DNA of 64,000 nt, from contig CP060234.1 in the NCBI GenBank assembly GCA_023898685.1, positions 558,001 through 622,000 of the forward strand, in the 5' to 3' direction. Positions within the stretch are counted from its first letter, which is position 1. Every line of letters begins with the position of its first letter. Of the stretch, positions 57,238-64,000 are shown piece by piece. A model generated the notes under the pieces. It was not told the origin of the DNA and ran no database searches. It saw nothing but the letters and a program-made list of their open reading frames with translations. Made by a program: the position numbers and the translations under genes. The DNA comes from Phycisphaeraceae bacterium (GTDB lineage: Bacteria; Planctomycetota; Phycisphaerae; Phycisphaerales; UBA1924).

Positions 57238-60200
57238 TCAAGGCCTGTCGAAGGCGCTCTCGTGGAGCCGATTCTGCTCCCGTCGCGAAGGCACCCTCTC
57301 GGCGGCGCGCTGAATCAGCAGTTGAAATCCGATCGCCTTTTCGCGCGCCGTGAGGTCGGCCAGGGCGGCAAGCCGATCCGCCGCGTGCGCCGCGTCGGGG
57401 TCGTCGGCGAGTATCGCGTCGACCTCTGGCCTGAGCCTGTCGGAGGCTAGGGCATGCGCGACTCGCTCCCGGGCGAGCTCGGCGTCGGAGAGCGTGCTCC
57501 ATCGGCGCACCGTGTAGTCGTCGGAAGCGGAGAAGAACGTCTTGCCGTTCGGCGCGACGGCGATGGCGCGAACGGTGTCGAGATGGCCCCGCAACTCCGC
57601 GAGCTCGCGGCGGTGCGGGATGTCCCAGAGACGGATGGTGCGGTCCTCGGAGCCGGTGACCAGCAGCCGGCCGGGTTCGAGGACGGCGGCGGCGGTCACG
57701 GTGCCGGTGTGTCCATCGAACGAGCCAACGACCTTTCCCGTGCCGACGTTGAACATGAGGGCGCGGTCGTCCTGCGTCGCGACGACGACGCTGGGTCCGG
57801 TGTCGATGAACGCGAGCGGGAACCGCAAGGGCAGGTCGATCGGCCAGGCCCCGGCGATGCCCTCGCCCCGAAAAACCCGGAGCGTGCGTTCCGGGGGTGA
57901 GACGAGCACGAATGTCCTGCTCGGTACATCGACGAGGCCGCTGGGGGACGTCGCCGACTCGAGCGCAAAGCGTTCAATCGGGTCTTCCCATACAGCGTTG
58001 GTGAGCGAGATCTCGGCGTAACGCGGATCCATCGCGGGTGGGTCGAACCGAGGCCACGCCCGGACCTGCCCGGCCATGAGATCGATGTACCGCCCCTTGT
58101 TGATTCTGCTCCACAGCAGCAGGCCGCGGCCGTCGGGGCTGAACGCGAACGTGAGGATGTTTGCGTTGGCGTCGATGTCGGGGTACTCGGCGAGCTTGAG
58201 CCCCGTGGACACATCGAAGACGGCGATCGCCCCTCGCCCCGCGGCCGCGAGCAGCGAACCGTCGGGGCTCATGGCGAGATGCTGAACAAACCAGTCGTGC
58301 CGCCAGAGGACGTTCGGCGGCGATCGGAAGTCGACCGACCAGCGATAGACCCTGTCGGCGCTGGCGCTGACGATCGAGCCACCGTCGGGCGACACCGCGA
58401 CGGCGAGGATCGGCTTGCGGTGCCCAATCCACGCGCCGAGTGGCTTGCCCTCGGGGGTGTCCCAGAACCTGAAAACTCCGTCCTGCCCGCCGGTCGCGAT
58501 GTAGGCGCCATCCGGAGCAACGGCCCCCGCGAGGATCGCGTCTGTATGGGCGTTGTCGCGCGTCCAGGCGATGCGAGCGCCCCCGTTCAGATCGATGCGC
58601 ATCAGGCGTCGGTCATTCCCCCCGGTGAAGACGCTCCGCCCGTCGGACGAGAAGGCGGCCCAGCCGAAACCCTCGGGGTGCGGGGGGAGATTGATCCGGC
58701 TCCTGTCGCCGAGTTGTTCCATCCACACGTCGCTGCGGTATTGGTAGATGACGTGGCCGGTGGCGGAGTCGACAGTGGCGTGCACACGCACGCCGGAATC
58801 TGGTTTGGTGCACTCATCCAGCACGGGCTCGAGGGCGGCCAAGCCCGGCGAATCGCCGTTGATCCAGACACGGTCCGGCATCTCACCTGGAGAATCGAAT
58901 CCCGCGAGGACGGCACCGGATTTCGCATCCCGCTCGGCAAGGCGCCCGTCCCGCTCGCCGACGAGCAGGCGATCTCCGCGAAGGTCCGGCAGCATGAAGG
59001 AGGCCCCGTCAAGAGTCCAGTGCGACTTGCACTCGAGCGTGCGAGGATCGCGCCCCTCCACGAGCAGTCTTCGGGTGTCGCCCACGCGGGCAATCCGCGC
59101 CGTGTAGACAGGCTCGCCGTCCAGCGCGAACCAGATGGACACGCTCCCACGCTGGTAGTCGTTCACGCCGGGGGCCGGCTCGCCGTCTCCGATCGGCGCC
59201 GACGCCAGGCTCTGGTCAAGCCGGCTGGCGAGGTGACGCCAGGCCCAGTCTCGCCGCTCGAGAGGCGTCGCGTTGAGGTGGCGCTCGGCGGTCTCGATGT
59301 CGTTGGCGCGCAGCGCGGCGGCGGCGGCGGAGAGGTTCGCCCGCGCCAGCATCTCGTGAGAGACCAGATTGGCCCGGTGCTCGCCCACGGCGTACCAGGC
59401 CGCGACCGTTGTGCCCAGCAGCAACGCCGCCGCGGCGAGCACCGCACCGGTGACCAAGGCCCGATTGCGCCGCGCGAAGCGGCGGATCTGGTAGATGGTC
59501 GTCGCGGGCCGCGCCGCGACGGGCTCATTCCGGAGGAAGCGTCGCAGGTCGGTGGCGAGTTCGCCCGCTGTGCCATAGCGGCGTTCGCGGTCCTTCTCAA
59601 GGCACTTGGCGACGATCGGTTCGAGGTCGCCCCGCAGCGCCAGATCGGCCGAGCTAAGCGAGGGGGGCACGACCTCGCGGATCACGCGGCACGCCTCGGT
59701 CAGCGGGAGGCCGGCGAGGTCGAGCGGGGGCCTTCCGGTGAGGAGCGTAAAGAGCATCACACCCAAGCCATAGACATCACAGCGCGTGTCGAGTTGTTCG
59801 GAAGGGCCCGAGATCTGCTCGGGGCTCATCGCGTCGAGAGTGCCAACGAACTGGCCGGCCTGCGTGCGTGGCTCGGCCGCGTCCTCGCCCGCGCTCTCCA
59901 CACACGCGATGCCGAAGTCGAGCACGACCGGCTGACCGACCGCGGCCCCGCCCCCGCTGCGGACGAGCACATTGGCCATCTTCAGATCGCGGTGGAGAAT
60001 GCCCTTCTGGTGGGCGTGCTGTACGGCTTCGCAGACGGAGACCATGAGCTCGACGCGGTCCCGCGTGCCGAGGCGTTGTTCGTGGGCGTGCTCGTCGAGG
60101 CGGCGGCCCTCGACAAACTCCATCGCGAAATAGGGATAGTCGGTGTGCCCGATGCGGGCCGACCCCGCCTCGTAGATCGACGCGACGCCCGGGTGCTGGA

Positions 60201-60618
60201 GCCGCCCGATCAGCTCGACCTCGCGACGGAAGCGGCGTCGTATATCGACCGAACCGAAGCCCTCGCGGATGACCTTGAGCGCCACGCGGCGCCGTGGTGC
60301 GTCCTGCTCGGCCTCGTAGACGATGCCCATGCCGCCGCGGGCAATCTCGCGGATGATGCGGTAGCGCCCGATCTGGTCAGGAGGCGCCGAGCCCCCATCG
60401 ACGAAAAGCTCGGCCGCGATCAGCCCCGCGCCCTCGCCCGGGTCGAGGCCCGCGGGGCCGAGTCCGCCGGAGTCGGCATCGAGCATCCGTTCGAGTTCGG
60501 CCCGCAACGGGCCGTCGCCCGCGCAGAGCCTGTCGAGCGCTCCGATCCGGTCGTCACGCGGAAGGTCGCACACCTCATCGAAGAGTTCCATCGCCCGGCG
60601 CGACGTCGACCTTGTCAC
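57238..60618 (-). CDS. Membrane Ser/Thr protein kinase with WD40-type propeller
   Basis: This 1126-aa protein starts at GTG 60618, overlapping the sigma-factor stop. Its kinase domain (about 86-365) is intact: IARGGMGIVYEAE (glycine loop), VALKVI with Lys115, HRDLKMANVLV with Asp211 and LDFGIA with Asp234. A transmembrane helix (about 387-411) precedes a long extracellular region with WD40-like repeats (about 420-1080), e.g. SPDGGSIVSASADRVYRWSV and SEDRTIRLWDIP. Paired with the ECF factor upstream it matches the planctomycete arrangement where a kinase sets sigma activity. The signal is unknown. Confidence 0.92.
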   Translation of the reverse strand: MTRSTSRRAMELFDEVCDLPRDDRIGALDRLCAGDGPLRAELERMLDADSGGLGPAGLDPGEGAGLIAAELFVDGGSAPPDQIGRYRIIREIARGGMGIVYEAEQDAPRRRVALKVIREGFGSVDIRRRFRREVELIGRLQHPGVASIYEAGSARIGHTDYPYFAMEFVEGRRLDEHAHEQRLGTRDRVELMVSVCEAVQHAHQKGILHRDLKMANVLVRSGGGAAVGQPVVLDFGIACVESAGEDAAEPRTQAGQFVGTLDAMSPEQISGPSEQLDTRCDVYGLGVMLFTLLTGRPPLDLAGLPLTEACRVIREVVPPSLSSADLALRGDLEPIVAKCLEKDRERRYGTAGELATDLRRFLRNEPVAARPATTIYQIRRFARRNRALVTGAVLAAAALLLGTTVAAWYAVGEHRANLVSHEMLARANLSAAAAALRANDIETAERHLNATPLERRDWAWRHLASRLDQSLASAPIGDGEPAPGVNDYQRGSVSIWFALDGEPVYTARIARVGDTRRLLVEGRDPRTLECKSHWTLDGASFMLPDLRGDRLLVGERDGRLAERDAKSGAVLAGFDSPGEMPDRVWINGDSPGLAALEPVLDECTKPDSGVRVHATVDSATGHVIYQYRSDVWMEQLGDRSRINLPPHPEGFGWAAFSSDGRSVFTGGNDRRLMRIDLNGGARIAWTRDNAHTDAILAGAVAPDGAYIATGGQDGVFRFWDTPEGKPLGAWIGHRKPILAVAVSPDGGSIVSASADRVYRWSVDFRSPPNVLWRHDWFVQHLAMSPDGSLLAAAGRGAIAVFDVSTGLKLAEYPDIDANANILTFAFSPDGRGLLLWSRINKGRYIDLMAGQVRAWPRFDPPAMDPRYAEISLTNAVWEDPIERFALESATSPSGLVDVPSRTFVLVSPPERTLRVFRGEGIAGAWPIDLPLRFPLAFIDTGPSVVVATQDDRALMFNVGTGKVVGSFDGHTGTVTAAAVLEPGRLLVTGSEDRTIRLWDIPHRRELAELRGHLDTVRAIAVAPNGKTFFSASDDYTVRRWSTLSDAELARERVAHALASDRLRPEVDAILADDPDAAHAADRLAALADLTAREKAIGFQLLIQRAAERVPSRREQNRLHESAFDRP

Positions 60619-61253
60619 CCCGTCGCCCCCTGTGCCGACTCCGTGGCGCCAGGGTCTCCCAGCCGGCTTCTTAGCCAGGCCCGGCAGCGGCGCCACGATC
60701 GCTCGACCGTCGAGAGCGAAACGCCCAGCACGCGCGCCGCGTCCTCGTTGCTCAGCCCGCCGAAGAAGCGGAGGTGGACCACCTCGGCCCCCTGCCCGTC
60801 GATGGCGGCGAGTTCATCGAGCGCCTCGTCGAGGGCGAGCAGATCGATCGCCGCGTGGCTGGATGGCGACTCGACAGATGTCACCGCGACCCGCCCCGCC
60901 GGGCCGCGCGGCCCGCCCCGCTTCGCGGCCCGCTTCGATCGGGCGTGATCGCTCAGAATCTGCTTCATCGCCTTCGCCGCGACGGCGCAGAAATGGGCCC
61001 GCCCCTCCCAGTCGTTGTCCGGGGCGCGGACGAGCTTGAGATAGGCCTCGTGGACGAGTGCGGTGGGCTGGAGCGTATGGTCGGCCCGTTGGGCCCGGAA
61101 GTAGCTGCCGGCGGTCGCGCGGAGCTGTTCGTAGACGAGCGGCAGCAACGCCTCGGCGGCGTCGGGATCGCCCTCGCGGATCCGGTGCACCAGCAGCGTG
61201 GCCTCCGTTGGAGACAACGCCGGGACACCGGGATTGGGCTCCCCTTCAGGCAC
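60615..61253 (-). CDS. ECF-type RNA polymerase sigma factor
   Basis: This 212-aa protein belongs to the ECF group common in planctomycetes and acidobacteria. Region 2 shows LLPLVYEQLRATAGSYFRAQ, TALVHEAYLKLV and HFCAVAAKAMKQILSDHARSK; region 4 shows VVHLRFFGGLSNEDAARVLG and VSLSTVERSWRRCRAWLRSRL. It directs transcription of an unknown regulon. No anti-sigma factor gene is adjacent; instead the kinase overlaps its stop by four bases, so kinase control is likely. Confidence 0.92.
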   Translation of the reverse strand: MPEGEPNPGVPALSPTEATLLVHRIREGDPDAAEALLPLVYEQLRATAGSYFRAQRADHTLQPTALVHEAYLKLVRAPDNDWEGRAHFCAVAAKAMKQILSDHARSKRAAKRGGPRGPAGRVAVTSVESPSSHAAIDLLALDEALDELAAIDGQGAEVVHLRFFGGLSNEDAARVLGVSLSTVERSWRRCRAWLRSRLGDPGATESAQGATG

Positions 61254-61427
61254 CTGACCACTCTATTCGCCGGAATGCTCCGGCTGGTCTCGGTCAAATC
61301 GGTGATCCGGCTCCCAGGATACCCGAACACGGGCCTTTTTCAGAGGTCTTAGCGTATTCGGTGACGGGTTGCCCGCGTCGATGCCGTGATCGGGGTGCCC
61401 GAAGCCAACGCGCGAAGGAGTCCGCTC

Positions 61428-63227
61428 ATGCGCCCCCCGATCATCGTCCCGACATCCTGCCTCGTTCTCACATTCTGTGCCGGCTTGGCGTCGGCCGCGA
61501 TCATCAATGTGCCCGCCGACCAGCCCTTCATCCAGGCGGGGATCAACGCGGCTGTCACCGGCGACGAGGTCGTCGTCGCGCCGGGGACGTACGCCGAGAT
61601 CATCGACTTCGCTGGCAAGGCGATCACGGTACGGTCGTCGGGCGGGGCGGACGTGACGATTCTCGACGCCACCTCCGTCGCCGACCCGGGCGACGGCCTC
61701 CCCGTCGTCCGCTTCGACAACGGCGAGGGGGCCGACAGCGTGCTCGAGGGATTCACGCTCACCGGCGGCACGGGCGATACGGCCACGATCGGCTCGAGCG
61801 GACACGGGGTCGGGGGCGGCGTCTGGATCTACGGCGCCACGCCCACCATCCGAGACTGCGTGATCGAGCACAACAGCGCTTTTCTGGGCGGCGGGCTGTT
61901 CGTCTACCAGGGCGGGCTGACGCTCACGGGGTGCACCGTCCGCCTCAACGACGCCCCGGGCGGCAGCGCCGGCGCCATGTCTTCTTTCCAGTGCGACGAT
62001 GGGGTGACGGTCGACGGGTGCACCTTCGACGGGAACACCGGGCAGAACGGCGCGGGGATTCTGTGCGATTTTGGGGTCGGGGCGGTCGTCTTCACCGATT
62101 CGGTGATCGAGAACCACGCGGCAACAGTGGACAAATCCGCGTTGTTCGTCGGTGGCGATCAGACGGGGACGCTGACGATCGACGGGTGCGTCTTCCGGAA
62201 CAACTCGACCCCCGCAGTTTCCTTATGCTCCGGAGCCCTGGCCACCTCAGCGAACCAGATCGCCCGGGTGACCGACTGCCTCTTCATCGGGAACTCGGGT
62301 GATCTCGGTGGAGCCGTGGCATTCCGAGGGCTGGGAGGCTCGTTCATAGCCAACTGCGTGTTCATCGGGAACAGCGCTGGTATTGGCGGAGCGGTCTACC
62401 TGAAGGCGCCCGGGCTGGCGTTGCTCAACTGCTCGTTCGCCGCCAGCACCGCGACGGAGGGATCCTCGGTGCTCTTCGCCGCGAACTCAATGTCAACCAC
62501 GCTCACCAACTGCATCTTCTGGGATGACACGGGCGTGGACCCGATCTCGGTTGCGGGCAACAGCGGTTCTTTCCTGACGGTCAACCACTCCATCGTCCAG
62601 GGCGGGTGGAGCGGCAACGGCACGGGCAACCTCGATGTCGATCCGATGTTCACCGACGCCGCGAACGACGACCTCTCCCTCCAGGCCGGCTCGCCCGCGA
62701 TCGACTCGGGCGGCTTCGACGCGTACCACACCACCTACGGCGTCGGGCTCGACGCCGCGGGCGGGGCCCGCTACATCGACGACGCGACGATGCCCAACCT
62801 GGGCGTCGGCACGATCGGCTACCTCGACCTCGGGGCCTACGAGTATGGGCAGGACGAGCCGCTCATCGAGCAGCAGCCCTCCTCGGCGGTCGGCGGCGCG
62901 TTTCAGAGCGTGTTCATCTCTGTGGACGCACCGGACGCCACGAGCTACCGGTGGTACTTCAACGGGACGCCGCTCGGAGACGACGCTCATCACTCCGGCA
63001 CGGCCAGCCCCCTGCTGATCGTCCACGTCGACGACAGCACCGACCAGGAGGGTCTCTACCACTGCGTCGTCTCCGACGGCGTCCGCACCGAGACGAGCGT
63101 CGACGCCGGGCTCGTCGTCTACACCGACTGCACGCCCGACTGCCTCGCCGACCTGAACGGCGACGGGCTGCTCGATCTCCAGGACATCAACGAGTTCATC
63201 AACAGCTTCAACGCCGGCTGCCCGTGA
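61428..63227 (+). CDS. Secreted parallel beta-helix protein with dockerin-like tail
   Basis: This 599-aa protein has a signal peptide (MRPPIIVPTSCLVLTFCAGLASA). Residues about 25-400 form right-handed beta-helix coils, as in DUF1565 or pectin-lyase-like folds: IQAGINAAVTGDEVVVAPGT, then repeated short strands with Asn/Cys ladders (TLTGCTVRLN, DGCTFDGNTGQNG, ENHAATVDKS). An Ig-like domain (about 475-570, YRWYFNGTPLG and GLYHCVVSDG) follows. The tail DLNGDGLLDLQDINEFINSF closes NAGCP. Function may be polysaccharide binding or cleavage; no lyase catalytic residues can be assigned. GAAGGAG precedes ATG 61428; divergent from the sigma-kinase pair. Confidence 0.85.
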   Translation: MRPPIIVPTSCLVLTFCAGLASAAIINVPADQPFIQAGINAAVTGDEVVVAPGTYAEIIDFAGKAITVRSSGGADVTILDATSVADPGDGLPVVRFDNGEGADSVLEGFTLTGGTGDTATIGSSGHGVGGGVWIYGATPTIRDCVIEHNSAFLGGGLFVYQGGLTLTGCTVRLNDAPGGSAGAMSSFQCDDGVTVDGCTFDGNTGQNGAGILCDFGVGAVVFTDSVIENHAATVDKSALFVGGDQTGTLTIDGCVFRNNSTPAVSLCSGALATSANQIARVTDCLFIGNSGDLGGAVAFRGLGGSFIANCVFIGNSAGIGGAVYLKAPGLALLNCSFAASTATEGSSVLFAANSMSTTLTNCIFWDDTGVDPISVAGNSGSFLTVNHSIVQGGWSGNGTGNLDVDPMFTDAANDDLSLQAGSPAIDSGGFDAYHTTYGVGLDAAGGARYIDDATMPNLGVGTIGYLDLGAYEYGQDEPLIEQQPSSAVGGAFQSVFISVDAPDATSYRWYFNGTPLGDDAHHSGTASPLLIVHVDDSTDQEGLYHCVVSDGVRTETSVDAGLVVYTDCTPDCLADLNGDGLLDLQDINEFINSFNAGCP

Positions 63228-63357
63228 GACGGGCATGTCAGAGGGGCGAGACCGTGTGCCGCATCTTGCAAACCGCGGGACACCGCCCGCCTCGGCATGA
63301 GTACACGCCGTCTTGTCAGATGCACCTGTCCTGGAACCCCAACTCGGAGACAACACG

Positions 63358-64000
63358 ATGAAGATCCACCCATCGGCCGTAGGCGTGCTCGTTCTCACCC
63401 TGGGCGCGTCGCCCGCCTCCGCCCAGAACGACTACTACTGGGACGGCAGCCAGAACAACAACTGGGATAACGGACCCAACTGGACTGGTCCTTCCGGCTG
63501 GCCCAACTCTTCGAACGACAACGCCATCTTTGACTACAACTACGTCGGAGCGAACGACCTGGATGTCGACCTGCGCGGCGGGACGTTCGACGTCCGAAAT
63601 CTTGACCTCGTCAACATGACCGACGACATGGTCTTCCGTTCCAGCACTTCAGCGAACGGAACGCTCCGCGTGTACGGAGACATCCTGTTTGACAGACAGC
63701 TGATCGTTCCCGCCGCCGGCAAGCACACATTCGACATCAACCTCGACATCGAGGGCGACTGCCTCTGGCGGGCGGGCCGGGTGCATTACCTCGAGATCAA
63801 CGGGCAACTGGGGGGCTCGGGCGACATCACGACCGAGGTCACCTACGCGCCCGCAATCGGGCGCGAAATCGCCGCGCTCTATGGGGAGAATACCTACTCG
63901 GGCCACCTCACCATCAACGATGGCTACTTCGACATTCGCAACCGCCTCGCCCTCCAGAACGCCCGCGTCACCGTCAACTACGACAGTGGGCTCTATCTCG
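63358..64000 (+). CDS. Partial secreted protein resembling autotransporter-associated beta-strand repeats (3' end outside window)
   Basis: Open from ATG 63358 to the right edge (214 complete codons). It has a signal peptide (MKIHPSAVGVLVLTLGASPASAQ) and then YYWDGSQNNNWDNGPNWTG, a start typical of secreted repeat proteins in planctomycetes and verrucomicrobia. Later strands such as GLYGEN-like ENTYSGHLTINDGYFDIRN resemble autotransporter-associated beta-strand repeats (GxNTYSGxTTI...G.L). Such proteins are large and surface-located. The tail is not visible, so anchoring (dockerin-like or PEP-CTERM) cannot be told. Confidence 0.8.
   Translation, partial: MKIHPSAVGVLVLTLGASPASAQNDYYWDGSQNNNWDNGPNWTGPSGWPNSSNDNAIFDYNYVGANDLDVDLRGGTFDVRNLDLVNMTDDMVFRSSTSANGTLRVYGDILFDRQLIVPAAGKHTFDINLDIEGDCLWRAGRVHYLEINGQLGGSGDITTEVTYAPAIGREIAALYGENTYSGHLTINDGYFDIRNRLALQNARVTVNYDSGLYL

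Noticed and set aside
58279..60948. An 889-codon plus-strand open frame opposite the kinase
   Set aside because: Antisense shadow of a gene with intact kinase motifs.

Overview
The window looks like chromosomal DNA of a high-GC planctomycete, most likely class Phycisphaerae. The signs are: many secreted proteins ending in a Cys-bounded dockerin-like tail that closes with GCP, GCN or similar; an ECF sigma factor overlapping a WD40-type Ser/Thr kinase; prepilin-like proteins with the GFTLIELLVVIAIIALLIG leader; a PEP-CTERM protein; and hairpin repeats between housekeeping genes. No phage genes, insertion sequences or CRISPR arrays were seen.

Left part (1-18.5 kb): a partial exported protein; a YqiJ-like/flotillin gene pair closed by a strong terminator; a GNAT acetyltransferase; a metallophosphoesterase fused to a HAD phosphatase; the housekeeping genes der and infA; a very large secreted PA14/dehydrogenase-like/DUF1080/ThuA protein; a three-gene amino-sugar operon (NagB fused to a PIG-L deacetylase, a TIM-barrel isomerase, a Gfo/Idh dehydrogenase); and a sensor kinase overlapping a single-domain response regulator.

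Centre (18.5-52.3 kb): a polysaccharide-use region. It encodes a GH27 alpha-galactosidase, a DUF1593 protein, a LacI-family regulator, a sodium/sugar symporter translationally coupled to a PL11 rhamnogalacturonan lyase, GH30, GH2, a ricin/LamG glycosidase, a sulfatase, two prepilin-like proteins, xylulokinase, xylose isomerase and a GH127 beta-L-arabinofuranosidase. The enzyme set suggests pectin (rhamnogalacturonan I with galactan/arabinan chains) or a similar, possibly sulfated, heteropolysaccharide. No SusC/SusD-like pair is present. Four non-enzymatic secreted-protein genes here share a strongly conserved 16-bp CpG-centred LacI-type operator, TGTYAANCGNTTGCCT, lying in or beside recognisable promoters. 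I regard this as the most interesting pattern in the window. Two of those genes, with a neighbour, also show shuffling of cargo domains and anchoring tails (dockerin-like versus PEP-CTERM), including one protein that looks like two whole secreted proteins joined.

Right part (52.3-64 kb): a small coiled-coil protein, a DUF3553 protein, rpoZ (omega), a stand-alone CoaC flavoprotein, tRNA-Ser(CGA) followed by gene debris and a GmrSD/DUF262-like protein (possible defence cargo), an ECF sigma/Ser-Thr kinase pair, a beta-helix protein with a dockerin-like tail, and the start of an autotransporter-repeat-like secreted protein cut by the window end.
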